A DNA stretch of 64,000 bases from JAEUTH01 sp044230205 (GCA_044230205.1 JBGARN010000004.1:15462-79461); one strand, 5' to 3'. Numbered from the stretch's first letter, positions 54,815 through 64,000 are shown. Notes: generated by a model not told the origin, from the letters alone. Program-made: numbers and translations.

Positions 54815-55279
54815 ATGGCAACTGTAAAGCAATTTGAAGATTTGGAAATTTGGAAGAAGGCACGCCAGCTTAATAAATTAATTTTTGTTGCAATGAAAAA
54901 ACATTCCTTTTCGAAAGACTTTAAACTTGTGGGACAAATTAATAGTTCAGGGGGTTCGATAGCAGATAATATTGCAGAAGGATTTGAACGAGGAAGCAGG
55001 AATGAATTTATTAATTTTTTAAGCATTGCTAAAGGTTCAGCCGGTGAAGTGAAGTCACAGTGTTACAGGGCAATTGACCGGGGTTATATTTCAGAAGAGG
55101 AGTTTAATGAGCTATATAAGCTTGCAGACCAAATTTCAAAACAAATAAATAAATTTATGGAGTATCTCAATAATTCTGGTTACAAAGGAGAGAAGTTTAA
55201 AAATAGAACGGCAAATGAACCGGAAGCAATATATGAGACAGAGTTAATGAATCATTTAAACCAACTTCATTTTGATTAA
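54815..55279 (+). CDS. Four-helix-bundle protein (S23 / 23S rRNA intervening-sequence family)
   Basis: About 154 residues. The start motif FEDLEIWKKARQL, then FKLVGQINSSGGSIADNIAEGFERGS and the later EFINFLSIAKGSAGEVKSQ, given in part, are hallmarks of the four-helix-bundle family first seen as open frames in 23S rRNA intervening sequences; the Avd protein of diversity-generating retroelements is a relative. I chose the ATG at 54815 over a TTG at 54797. The C-terminal 35 residues go beyond the core. It is inserted between mrdA and rodA, flanked by inverted heptamer arrays, and is not a known cell-shape gene. Function is unknown. Confidence 0.88.
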   Translation: MATVKQFEDLEIWKKARQLNKLIFVAMKKHSFSKDFKLVGQINSSGGSIADNIAEGFERGSRNEFINFLSIAKGSAGEVKSQCYRAIDRGYISEEEFNELYKLADQISKQINKFMEYLNNSGYKGEKFKNRTANEPEAIYETELMNHLNQLHFD

Positions 55280-55310
55280 GCAGTTAATCATATTTAATAG
55301 TAGCGATAAC

Positions 55311-55338
55311 TTCAAACCCCATACATCAAACTTCAAAC
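55311..55338. repeat. Inverted, degenerate heptamer array next to rodA
   Basis: Four contiguous heptamers, TTCAAAC, CCCATAC, ATCAAAC and TTCAAAC. On the minus strand they read GTTTGAA, GTTTGAT, GTATGGG and GTTTGAA, which is the same family as the (G)TTTGAG array at 54681-54763 but in the opposite direction. The array ends 6 bases before the GTG start of rodA. Confidence 0.8.
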
Positions 55339-55344
55339 AATAAA

Positions 55345-56607
55345 GTGCGTCAACAAAAAAGCATATTTGAAAATATCGACTGGCTAACAGTTACCATGTA
55401 TCTTTTTATGGTTTTGTTCGGCTGGATGAATATTTATGCTGCTGTATACAATGAAGACCATCAAAGCATTTTAGACTATTCTCAAAATTACGGAAAGCAG
55501 CTGGTATGGATTTGTATATCTATCGTATTTGCAATTGTTATATTAATTATAGACGGAAAGTTTTATGAAGCATTTGCTTATCCGTTTTACCTGATAATTA
55601 TTACAGTTAATATTGCTGCTATATTTTTAAGCCGCGATATTAAAGGCGCGCACGCCTGGATTCCTATTGGTTCATTTAACCTGCAGCCTTCAGAGTTTGC
55701 CAAGCTGGCAACTGCGCTTGCACTGGCCAAGTACCTCAGTTCACCTTACATACGTATAGCCGAAAATAAAACCAAGATTATTGCCAGCATGCTAATTTTA
55801 ATTCCAATGGGAATAATCCTGTTGCAAAACGACACGGGTTCAGCATTGGTGTTTGCAGCATTTTTATTTGTGCTCTATCGCGAAGGGCTTTCACAAAATG
55901 TTTTGATTTTTGGTTTTGTGGCAGCATTGCTTTTTGTTCTTTCATTGATGGTGGCTAAATTATATCTGCTTATCGCTATAGGTGTTATTCTTTTTCTTTC
56001 CTGGTTCACTTTGCGCAGAACATGGAAAAACTTAATTGTGTTATTATTAGTTGGATTAGTTGCTGCAGGCATTGTATTCAGTGTTGATTATGTTTATAAC
56101 AATGCATTGCAGGCGCATCAGAAAGAACGTATTGATGTATTGCTTGGAAAGAAAACCGATTTAAAAGGTGCAGGTTATAATGTAAATCAAAGTTTAATTG
56201 CAATTGGCTCGGGCGGACTTACGGGCAAAGGATTTTTGCAAGGCACACAAACCAAATTTGATTTTGTTCCTGAGCAAAGCACCGATTTTATTTTCTGCAC
56301 CATTGGCGAAGAGTGGGGTTTCCTGGGAACATTTTTAGTGCTTGGTGTTTTTACCGCCTTGCTCTATCGCATTATTTTCATTGCCGAACGGCAGAAAAAT
56401 AATTTTGTTCGTGTGTATGGATACGGAGTTGCGTCCATACTTTTCTTTCATGTGTTTATTAATGTGGGAATGACCATTGGTTTACTTCCAGTAATCGGAA
56501 TTCCATTTCCTTTTTACAGTTACGGTGGATCATCACTGATCTCTTTTACTGTGCTGCTTTTTATTTTGATTAAACTGGATAGTTACAGGATGTATGTGTT
56601 GAGATAA
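55345..56607 (+). CDS. rodA: Rod-shape-determining protein RodA (SEDS glycosyltransferase)
   Basis: A 420-residue inner membrane protein with about ten helices that polymerises lipid II together with PBP2. SEDS landmarks are GAHAWIPIGSFNLQPSEFAKLATALALAKYL, given in part, QNDTGSALVF, and the C-terminal PVIGIPFPFYSYGGSS. The start is a GTG at 55345, six bases after the heptamer array, so the insertion may have replaced the original leader and start context. It faces nrdJ with a 9-base gap. Confidence 0.94.
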   Translation: MRQQKSIFENIDWLTVTMYLFMVLFGWMNIYAAVYNEDHQSILDYSQNYGKQLVWICISIVFAIVILIIDGKFYEAFAYPFYLIIITVNIAAIFLSRDIKGAHAWIPIGSFNLQPSEFAKLATALALAKYLSSPYIRIAENKTKIIASMLILIPMGIILLQNDTGSALVFAAFLFVLYREGLSQNVLIFGFVAALLFVLSLMVAKLYLLIAIGVILFLSWFTLRRTWKNLIVLLLVGLVAAGIVFSVDYVYNNALQAHQKERIDVLLGKKTDLKGAGYNVNQSLIAIGSGGLTGKGFLQGTQTKFDFVPEQSTDFIFCTIGEEWGFLGTFLVLGVFTALLYRIIFIAERQKNNFVRVYGYGVASILFFHVFINVGMTIGLLPVIGIPFPFYSYGGSSLISFTVLLFILIKLDSYRMYVLR

Positions 56608-56616
56608 CCTGATCAA

Positions 56617-59196
56617 TCACCCACACTTCGTCTGTCCGCAGCTTTTGCATTTCAAGCATCCTTCTTCATAAATTAATCCTTCCGGGTCGCCACATTCAGT
56701 ACATAGGTGGTCAACTGCTAATGTTCCGTCAGGAATAAATTTTTTCAATGCACGTTCAACACCTGCTTTCCAGGTGTTGATGTTATCATCAAACAAATGC
56801 AGGTTTTCTATGAGATGAACTACCTGTGGCAAAGGCATGCCGTGGCGCAAAACACCACTGAGTAGTTTTGCATAATTCCAAAACTCTTTATCAAACGAAC
56901 GCGATAGTCCTTCAATAGTTACACGATATCCTTCAGCATCCATGTATTGAAAATCGTATCTTGATTTTCCACCTCCATTTTTATTTTTAATAATCCATCC
57001 TTTTTCTACCCAGTCAGGAATGCTGAATGCATCCTGAGCTTTACCGGTAAATATTTCGTAGGGTTTGTTATCCAGCAATCCAATGTAGGCAATCCACTTT
57101 TCATCAGCATTATTAAATCGCACCACTGTTGATTCTAAAACCTGCGGACGAGCAGGTGCTTCTTTTTCAATAATAGCCCCTGTTTTAGAAATTTTCTTTT
57201 GTTCATCATTAGAAACCAGCACCCCGCTTCGCGAGCCATCACGATAAACGGTTATTCCCTTCAAACCGTTTTTCCATGCCTCCATATAAATTTTCCCAAC
57301 CTGTTCTTCGGTAACATCATTTGCAAGATTTATTGTTGAGCTGATGGAGTGGGTTGTATATTTCTGAACAATGGCCTGCAACTTAATTCTCTTTTTCCAG
57401 TCTATTTCACTTGCAGTTGAACCATGATAAGCACTGTTTTCAATTTTCTTTTCACCCGTTACTTCCATCCAGGTTTTTAATTTGGGATGATATACAATAA
57501 ACTCCTGCCATGCATCACCCATCGGATCAACAAAATCAATCCGGGCATTTTTGTCATTAGGGTTTACCTTGCGTCTTCTTTTATACGAAAGCATAAATAC
57601 TGGTTCAATACCTGATGAAGTTTGAGCCAGCAAGCTGAGTGTACCTGTAGGCGCTACTGTACTGATAGAAATATTTCTTCGTCCATGTTGCATCATCCTG
57701 TTATACACATCAGGTAATTCCAGTTTCATCATCTGCACAAATTCTGAAGTGTTTTCAATCTCTGTATTAAACGCTTCAAATGCTCCTCGCTCTATAGCCA
57801 TGTCAATGCTGCTGTCAAACTCTGCTTTGCATTTGTGTTTCATTATTTTTTCAATTTCAAGCAATGCATCATCAGCATCAAAGTGCAAATTCAGGGCTGC
57901 CATAGCATCTGCAAGGCCGGTAAAGCCAAGGCCTGTACGCCTTCCTTTTCTTCCTGCATCATGTAACAGCCTCCATGTACGCAGTTCATTATCTTTAATG
58001 TAATCAGGCTCGGAATCACTTTCAATTTTTGCCAGTATGCGTTCAATGGCTTCCAGTTCAAGATCAACCAAATCATCCATAAGGCGCTGTGCCTCATAGG
58101 TAGTTTCGTAAAATTTGTTGTAATCAAATTTTGCATTTTTTGAAAAAGGATTTTCTACAAAATTGAAAAGGTTCAACGCAATCAGGCGGCAGTTGTCACC
58201 ACCCTGCATAGCAATTTCAGAACAGGGGTTTGTAGAAACATTTTTAAAACCCGGATAAACAGATGATGTGGAATAGTGGTGTTGCCTGTCCCAGAAAATC
58301 AAACCGGGCTCGGCAGTATGATGTGCACATTTTACAATGGTATTCCAAAGCTCGCGTGCTTTTATTTTTCTTTTGAGCCTGGGTTCTGTTGCGTCAATCG
58401 GAAAACGAAGTATAAAATCAGCATCATCACTAACAGCTTTCATAAACTCATCAGAAAGACGCACTGAAATATTTGCACCTGTTACTTTTTTCAAATCCTG
58501 TTTGATGGTTATAAAGCTTTCAATATCAGGATGGGCAATATCCATGGTAATCATCAATGCACCTCGCCTGCCATGTTGTGCAACCTCGCGCGTGGTGTTT
58601 GAAAACCGCTCCATAAATGAAACAGCCCCGGTAGTAGTTCCGGCAGCATTGGAAACCGACATTCCTGCAGGACGGATAGTTGAGATATCCAATCCAACTC
58701 CGCATCTTCTTTTAAACAGCTGTGCAAGTTGCTGATCGGCATAAAAAATTCCACCATACGAATCATAAAGTTCAGGCAGCACAATGCAGTTGGAAAGTGA
58801 AGCAATCATATTTGTATTGCCCAATGCTGACATTACGCTTCCCTGCGGAATGATGTATTTAAAGTGACTGAATAATTGAAAAATTTTTTCTTCTGTTAAA
58901 AAGCCGCGCACCTTACCATAAGCAGATAAATTTTCAGAGCTATCATCCGGCTTTTTCTTTTTTTCGTAACCGGTTTCTATACGAGCAAACTCTCTGGCCA
59001 TTCTTCTGTGCATATCATCAGGTGTAGTTTCAAGAAGGTTGCCTTCCCGGTCTTTCATGGCATACTTATTCAGCCAGGTAGTGGCGGCAAGTTCGTCACC
59101 GTCAAAATATTTTGTTGCATCAGCAACAGCTTCTTTATACGTAATTTTTATGGATGAATTTTTAACGGGCATATCAATTTCGAAACTTGGTAGCAT
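56617..59196 (-). CDS. nrdJ: Adenosylcobalamin-dependent (class II) ribonucleoside-diphosphate reductase
   Basis: An 859-residue enzyme that reduces ribonucleotides to deoxyribonucleotides with vitamin B12 and without oxygen. The first active-site Cys is in LSNCIVLPE; the radical and proton-transfer motif is in NPCSEIAMQGGDNCRL, and MITMDIAHPD and GRRNISISTVAPTGTLSLL follow, each in part. The C terminus has the zinc-type CTECG...CLKCKSCGQTKCG motif that recharges the active site. Loss of coenzyme would block it, so the cell must import or make B12. It lies opposite rodA. No cobalamin riboswitch was seen upstream. Confidence 0.95.
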   Translation of the reverse strand: MLPSFEIDMPVKNSSIKITYKEAVADATKYFDGDELAATTWLNKYAMKDREGNLLETTPDDMHRRMAREFARIETGYEKKKKPDDSSENLSAYGKVRGFLTEEKIFQLFSHFKYIIPQGSVMSALGNTNMIASLSNCIVLPELYDSYGGIFYADQQLAQLFKRRCGVGLDISTIRPAGMSVSNAAGTTTGAVSFMERFSNTTREVAQHGRRGALMITMDIAHPDIESFITIKQDLKKVTGANISVRLSDEFMKAVSDDADFILRFPIDATEPRLKRKIKARELWNTIVKCAHHTAEPGLIFWDRQHHYSTSSVYPGFKNVSTNPCSEIAMQGGDNCRLIALNLFNFVENPFSKNAKFDYNKFYETTYEAQRLMDDLVDLELEAIERILAKIESDSEPDYIKDNELRTWRLLHDAGRKGRRTGLGFTGLADAMAALNLHFDADDALLEIEKIMKHKCKAEFDSSIDMAIERGAFEAFNTEIENTSEFVQMMKLELPDVYNRMMQHGRRNISISTVAPTGTLSLLAQTSSGIEPVFMLSYKRRRKVNPNDKNARIDFVDPMGDAWQEFIVYHPKLKTWMEVTGEKKIENSAYHGSTASEIDWKKRIKLQAIVQKYTTHSISSTINLANDVTEEQVGKIYMEAWKNGLKGITVYRDGSRSGVLVSNDEQKKISKTGAIIEKEAPARPQVLESTVVRFNNADEKWIAYIGLLDNKPYEIFTGKAQDAFSIPDWVEKGWIIKNKNGGGKSRYDFQYMDAEGYRVTIEGLSRSFDKEFWNYAKLLSGVLRHGMPLPQVVHLIENLHLFDDNINTWKAGVERALKKFIPDGTLAVDHLCTECGDPEGLIYEEGCLKCKSCGQTKCG

Positions 59197-59544
59197 GAAG
59201 TTAAGATTTAAATATTAATGTATTGAATTAAAATCAACTGCTGCAATTGTAAATGTCAACACCTTTTCAAACAGTGCGCAAAATCATTTTTAGGATCGAA
59301 ATTTCCGAACATCTGTTGTTTGTATTTAAATTAAAAGTTGAAAAATTTTGTTTGTTTAATTGATGGCATATTCATAATGAGATTTTTTCATTTTATAGAT
59401 CGGGCTTGTATATGGCAGCCAATATTCAAGCAGGCTTCAATATAGTCTTGTTAAAGGTGATTAGTATCATAGTTTATGGAGCACATATAAAGGTCTTTTG
59501 CGGCAAAATTGAAGAAGAGATTTCTTCTGATAGTTGTAATTAAA
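59197..59544. other. 348-base divergent spacer between nrdJ and the 59545 gene
   Basis: AT-rich spacer that must hold promoters for both flanking genes. I looked for a B12 box and cobalamin-riboswitch pairing, for NrdR-type palindromes and for -33/-7 pairs and found no convincing example. A TTG at 59509 is in frame with the next gene but is not favoured as its start. Confidence 0.4.
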
Positions 59545-61350
59545 ATGAACACTAAAGCATTACACACCTTTCACATTCCTGTAATGGGGTTAGGTTTTAC
59601 TATTGATACTCCTGTTAAAGTAGCACGTTTTGGTATATCATCAGTAATATCAATAATAGAAGATGAACTGATTGAACAGATGCGAAAATTTCATAGCCAA
59701 CAGGCCGGAGAAGATTATGTGGAAATAACTAATAAAGAAGATGATTATCGTGCCAAGCGATTCACGGCCTATCTCAACCTGATTGACCGTATTGTTAAAA
59801 GGCAAACAGAGGCAATGAAAAAATTGCCATTCGAACCGGGGAATGATCTTGCTAAATATTTTGAACTGCTTCCTGACGAATCGCCTCTGAAAAAGATTTA
59901 TTGTGCAATGCTGGACGAAGAAAATGTAACTATCAAAAAATTTTTGCAGCATCAGCTGAGAAATAAAATGGTAGCGGGAGCAATTGATGTAAACATTATG
60001 TCTAAGGTTGACAAAACAAATTATAATAAGGAAGGCGAGGCAATGCCCACTGAATATTCTGATGCATTAACTGCATTAAGAGGTTTTGCTAATAGCAATT
60101 TAAATTCATCTGTGGTTTTTTCTGCCGGATATAACCCGAGGCTATATGCTTATATCGAAAACTTCAGTGATTTTTTTCCTGATGAAAGTGGCAATCTGAA
60201 AAAGAAAATAACACTTAAGGTAAGTGATTACCGGTCAGCTATGATTCAAGGTAAATTACTTGCTAAAAAAGGAATATGGATTTCCGAATTCAGAATTGAA
60301 TCGGGATTAAATTGCGGAGGTCATGCTTTTGCAACTGATGGTTTGTTGCTTGGACCAATTCTCGAAGAATTCCGTGAAAGGAAAACCGAATTTGCAGAAG
60401 AGTTATATGCATTATGTAATGCAGCACTAACCGCAAAAGGACAGAGAGCATTTCATAAGGTGCCTGAAATAAAAATCACAGTTCAGGGCGGAATTGGAAC
60501 TGCAGCTGAAAACAAATTTTTGATGGATTATTATGGCGTTGACGGAACCGGCTGGGGAAGCCCATTTTTACTGGTACCCGAGGCAACCAATGTTGACAAT
60601 GAAACGCTACATCAACTTGCTACTGCTAAAAAGGAGGATTACTACATCAGCAACGCTTCTCCATTGGGCATACCCTTCAACAATTTCAGAAAGAGTACTT
60701 CAGAAGAACAGCGACAGGCACGTATAAGAAAAGAAAGGCCGGGCAGTCCCTGCTACAAGAAGTTCCTTGTAACCAATACGGAGTTTACAAAAGCACCAAT
60801 TTGCACAGCATCACGTGAGTATCAGCATCTTAAGATTAAACAATTGAAAGAACAAAACCTGCCGGCTGATATTTTGGAATCGGAAATTTTAAGAGTTACT
60901 GAAAAAGAATGTTTGTGCGAGGGATTAGGTTCTTCAGCCCTGCTTAAAGATGGCATGAAACCAGCTCATGGCTTAACAGCGGTTGCTATTTGCCCCGGAC
61001 CCAACCTGGCTTATTTTTCAGGCACCTATTCATTAAGGCAAATGGTTGATCATATTTATGGAAGAATAAATATTCTGAATTCCAACAGGCGGCCTAACAT
61101 GTTTATAAACGAATTAAACCTTTATGTGGATTATCTGAAAAAGGAGATTGAAAAAAGCTCGAAGTCTTTTTCTGAAAAGCAACACAAGTACCTCAATACT
61201 TTTAAAAATAATTTGCTGAGTGGAGTTGAATATTATAAGGTGTTTATTCCAAAACTTAAAAACGAAACGCAGGATTACCTGGATAATTTAAAGCAGGATA
61301 TTCAGCAAATTCAGTCTGAGTTAGCAAATGTTACTATTCCTGCAGTTTAA
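59545..61350 (+). CDS. Conserved Cys-containing protein of unknown function (possible FMN/Fe-S TIM-barrel enzyme)
   Basis: About 601 residues, cytosolic, without signal peptide or membrane segment. Glycine-rich phrases such as GLNCGGHAFATDGLLLGP, VQGGIGTAAENKFL and VDGTGWGSPFLLVPEATNVD recall FMN-binding TIM barrels of the glutamate-synthase or nitronate-monooxygenase kind. Cysteines lie in NCGGH, GSPCYK, APICTAS, ECLCEG and AICPGP, enough to ligate one iron-sulphur cluster. The last 90 residues are a helical, coiled-coil-like tail. I chose the ATG at 59545 over a TTG at 59509. I recall similar proteins in other Bacteroidota, but no named function. The redox-enzyme idea is inference. Confidence 0.6.
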   Translation: MNTKALHTFHIPVMGLGFTIDTPVKVARFGISSVISIIEDELIEQMRKFHSQQAGEDYVEITNKEDDYRAKRFTAYLNLIDRIVKRQTEAMKKLPFEPGNDLAKYFELLPDESPLKKIYCAMLDEENVTIKKFLQHQLRNKMVAGAIDVNIMSKVDKTNYNKEGEAMPTEYSDALTALRGFANSNLNSSVVFSAGYNPRLYAYIENFSDFFPDESGNLKKKITLKVSDYRSAMIQGKLLAKKGIWISEFRIESGLNCGGHAFATDGLLLGPILEEFRERKTEFAEELYALCNAALTAKGQRAFHKVPEIKITVQGGIGTAAENKFLMDYYGVDGTGWGSPFLLVPEATNVDNETLHQLATAKKEDYYISNASPLGIPFNNFRKSTSEEQRQARIRKERPGSPCYKKFLVTNTEFTKAPICTASREYQHLKIKQLKEQNLPADILESEILRVTEKECLCEGLGSSALLKDGMKPAHGLTAVAICPGPNLAYFSGTYSLRQMVDHIYGRINILNSNRRPNMFINELNLYVDYLKKEIEKSSKSFSEKQHKYLNTFKNNLLSGVEYYKVFIPKLKNETQDYLDNLKQDIQQIQSELANVTIPAV

Positions 61351-61403
61351 AAGAGAAAATAAATTTTCGAAAGCACTGGCTTGAGCAGTTTTACAAAGGA
61401 CTT

Positions 61404-62206
61404 TTACTCATCGTTATTTAGACAAAGCACTGAAAGGTAATGCTTGTTGGTTATTATTTCTTCGTGAAACCGTTCAACAGGTTTTCCACCACGGTTAATA
61501 ACCAGCAATGGTGCTTTTTCCTTTGACGCCAGCTCAATAAAAGTTTTATAATCTTCGGTTTCGTTATTCAGGTTATGAATGTTATACGAAATGGTATGGC
61601 CCTCCAGTTTGGCTTTTAGCTCGTTGGTAAGTTGCATTAAACCAAAACCTGTTGGCGCATTTGCAAACACAAAATGCAACTTGGAATTGAATTTTATTGC
61701 CAGCTGAAGAATTAAGCTGTGCAGTGGTTTTTGCGAAAGGGATCTACATATATGAATATATGTTCTGTGGCGCTGATATCTGATTCCTTTTGAACCACCC
61801 AAAATGGAATATTAGCGCTATTTACTGCCTTACCTATAAAACTGCCGGTAATATGCTGAACGCCTTTAATTCCATGTGTGCCTACAAACATTACATCTGC
61901 AGTATCTGTTTCCTTTACGGCATTTGCAATTTGCTCAAAAAGATCGCCATCACGTGTGAGGTAACAGGTACTTACGCCATCATTATTAATTACATCATCG
62001 GCTGTCTCCTGCAATTGTCTTTTTATTTCGCGGTTAAGAAAGCTCGCAGTCATCATTTTATTCACTGTGGCATCGGCTGTTTCAAATACATGAAACAAAA
62101 CAAGTTCGCCATTAAGTTTGCGGGCAATCATTGCCGCACATTTTACGGCTTTAGCGGCAGCTTCGGTTAAATCTGTGGCAATTAAAAATTTCGGATGGTC
62201 CTTCAT
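61404..62206 (-). pseudogene. Tandem universal stress protein (UspA) gene, frameshifted in a T run
   Basis: The first UspA domain starts at the ATG 62206 (FLIATDLTEAAAKAVKCA, ending VGTHG, GSFIGKAVNSANIPFWVV) and runs on to FIYVDPF, where the frame ends 9 codons later. The second domain is in another frame (SQKPLHSLILQLAIKFNSKLHFVFA to the end at 61404). The two join naturally as VDPF-SQKPL if one T is added to the TTT at 61738-61736. Together they give about 268 residues, the usual size of a double-UspA protein. A one-base loss in a short T run is a common sequencing error, so the gene may in fact be intact. Confidence 0.82.
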
Positions 62207-62337
62207 CAAATGAAATCAATTTAAGTGCAAGAATAATTCAATTATTTTAAAGGATTATTTTCTTTGCGTAAATATTATCAACGAAGGTTTACATTTATTC
62301 ATGTCACTTCATTCATCATTAACCATTCATAACATTC

Positions 62338-63972
62338 ATGAAAAAAATAAGTTTAATTATCTTCCTAGCTATTTTATGCACTAGTCAAATTCTGCATGCT
62401 CAATCATATACATGGGCCTATAACATGGGAGGTGCCGATAACGATGTTGCCACCAAAGTAGTTACAGATGCTTCAGGAAATATTTATGTGGCCGGATATT
62501 TTAACGTCACAGCTGTTTTTGGCGGAGTCTCAGTGAATTCGGCTGGCAGTAAAGATGGTTTCCTGGTTAAGTATAATTCAGCCGGATCCTGCATGTGGGC
62601 AACCCATATTGGTGGCACAGGTAATGATGAATGTACCGCCCTTTGTGTTGACAGTACCGGAAATATAATTGTTGCCGGAATTTTTGCATCACCCTCATTA
62701 AATACCGGTGCAGGCGTTTTAACCAATAGTGGAGGTGATGATATCTTTTTTATAAAATTCAGCACCCTGGGCGCACCTTTAAATTCAGCAAAGGCAGGTG
62801 GAAGTGGTTACGAAAAGTGCATTGATATGTGCATCGATGGTACTGGAAACCTATACACCACAGGTTATATTGCCGGTAATGGTACCATATGCAACTTCGA
62901 TGGGTATATTCTAAGCGGCACGGGGGTAAGCAGTATGTTTATAACAAAATATAATACTTCGCTTACTGCGCAATGGGCAACCAAGGCCGGTGGGTATACT
63001 GCCAATGGCAACGTTCGGGGTACATGTGTTGCAGTAAATACTATTGGCGAAGCTGTAGTTGCAGGCCCGTTTTTATATGGCGCTGATTTTATTATTCAGC
63101 AGTTTACAGCAATTGGCAACACGGATATGTTTTTTGCAAAATACAATGCTAATGGAACCCTTAATGCTGCTTACCAGTTTTATGGAACTACGGCTGGTTC
63201 ACGTATAAATCCATTTGATATGGAAATTGATGGATCCGGATTTTACAGCATCTGTGGTACATTTAATGTAAATGCAATATTGGGTTCAACTACATTAACA
63301 TCTGCCGGTCTTGATGATATTTTTATTACACGCATTAATAATGTGGGCAATGTTCAATGGGCTGCAAGCGCAGGCAGTACTGGCGATGACCGTGCCTATG
63401 GATTATGTCTTGATAATTTGTCGAATGCCTATTTAACAGGTAGTATAGATGGCAACGTAATCTTTGGGGCATCAACTGCAGTTGGCCATACAGGAACTCC
63501 TGATTTAGTTATTGCAAAATACAGTGTGCTTACCAATAATTGGCTATGGGCCATTTCGGGCGGTGGCCCTTTTGGCTATGAAATTGGAAATGATGTTGCC
63601 GCATTAGGAACCAGTGCACTGGTGGTGGTAGGTCAGAGCGATGCCGCTTTTGCACTTGGAAGCAATAATGTTCTAAATGCAGGTTTTAACGATGGATTTT
63701 TTACCAGTGTTTCACTTATTGCGGGAATAGCTTCTAATGACCTGAATGATCGCCAGTTGGTTTATCCCAACCCGGCTTCAGATTTTATTAATGTTTCAGC
63801 ATTTAATGGTCAACAGGATGGAAACGTAAAGTTGTTTTCACCAATGGGTCAATTAGTATTTGAAGGTAATGGTTCAGCTAAAATTGATATTAGTCAATTG
63901 CCTTCAGCAATTTATACGGTGGAAATAAACTTTGGTTCCCAATTAAGCAGACAACGATTTATCAAGCTATAA
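62338..63972 (+). CDS. Secreted SBBP-repeat propeller protein with T9SS sorting domain
   Basis: A 544-residue protein related to those at 2634 and 6254 but shorter. The signal peptide is cut after LHA. The repeats have the form GNIYVAGYF...FGG..V.S.G..D.F..KYN..G...WA, the SBBP type common in secreted Bacteroidota proteins. The T9SS domain starts at VYPNPASDFINV (about residue 477) and ends QRFIKL. It is the sixth T9SS cargo in the window. Ligand is unknown. The 28 bases after its stop reach the window edge. Confidence 0.87.
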   Translation: MKKISLIIFLAILCTSQILHAQSYTWAYNMGGADNDVATKVVTDASGNIYVAGYFNVTAVFGGVSVNSAGSKDGFLVKYNSAGSCMWATHIGGTGNDECTALCVDSTGNIIVAGIFASPSLNTGAGVLTNSGGDDIFFIKFSTLGAPLNSAKAGGSGYEKCIDMCIDGTGNLYTTGYIAGNGTICNFDGYILSGTGVSSMFITKYNTSLTAQWATKAGGYTANGNVRGTCVAVNTIGEAVVAGPFLYGADFIIQQFTAIGNTDMFFAKYNANGTLNAAYQFYGTTAGSRINPFDMEIDGSGFYSICGTFNVNAILGSTTLTSAGLDDIFITRINNVGNVQWAASAGSTGDDRAYGLCLDNLSNAYLTGSIDGNVIFGASTAVGHTGTPDLVIAKYSVLTNNWLWAISGGGPFGYEIGNDVAALGTSALVVVGQSDAAFALGSNNVLNAGFNDGFFTSVSLIAGIASNDLNDRQLVYPNPASDFINVSAFNGQQDGNVKLFSPMGQLVFEGNGSAKIDISQLPSAIYTVEINFGSQLSRQRFIKL

Positions 63973-64000
63973 ATCTAATACCGCAATATCAATAGTTTAG

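Noticed and set aside
59197..59544. Cobalamin riboswitch upstream of the B12-dependent reductase gene
   Set aside because: I found no B12 box or the expected conserved pairing elements in either direction.

Overview
The window is a chromosomal segment of a Bacteroidota bacterium, probably an uncultured relative of Chitinophagales or Saprospirales; that rank is an inference. Four things point there. Six proteins carry type IX secretion (T9SS) C-terminal sorting domains, and the succinate dehydrogenase is of the Bacteroidota-type three-gene form. Several genes have promoter-like TAnnTTTG boxes, and the AT-rich DNA shows few Shine-Dalgarno sequences and several TTG starts. No T9SS machinery, tRNA, rRNA, CRISPR array or prophage was seen.

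Layout. 1-2193: prfB (cut by the window edge, with a programmed frameshift) and an M17 aminopeptidase. 2634-14677: a long same-strand run of two giant T9SS beta-propeller proteins, a P-loop NTPase translationally coupled to an ABC exporter, a lipoprotein, a YD-repeat-like secreted protein, a DUF2490 barrel and an isoaspartyl peptidase. 14690-16872: an outer membrane barrel, an array of 51-bp palindromic repeats and a Y1 (HUH) REP-associated transposase. 16984-20862: a LolCDE/MacB-like ABC system whose LolA-like partner is broken. 20981-26789: ribF carrying an in-frame repeat insertion, a nonsense-truncated polyvalent-protein kinase, a TonB-receptor-like barrel and aminopeptidase P. 27025-30475: sdhCAB. 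30551-35129: a Kazal/T9SS protein, ACP phosphodiesterase, polysaccharide deacetylase, exonuclease III, and an ECF sigma factor with a membrane anti-sigma-like protein. 35356-42669: two more T9SS proteins, a frameshifted OmpA-family gene and a KirBac channel. 42578-48406: heme A synthase, a PaiB-like protein, aspartate kinase, an ABC permease and a PhzF protein. 48632-56607: purH and the cell-shape operon mreB-mreC-mreD-mrdA-rodA, interrupted by a four-helix-bundle (S23-type) gene between inverted heptamer arrays. 56617-63972: class II ribonucleotide reductase, a Cys-containing protein of unknown function, a frameshifted tandem UspA gene and another T9SS propeller protein.

The most notable theme is small repeat elements. 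Two families sit in frame inside essential genes (ribF, purH). A palindrome array sits beside its likely REP transposase. Inverted heptamer arrays bracket the four-helix-bundle gene in the mre operon. The second theme is gene decay: a deletion-type frameshift, two single-base-type frameshifts and one in-frame stop. Some of these could be assembly errors and should be checked against reads. The third is the uncharacterised P-loop NTPase/ABC exporter operon at 9178-14677.
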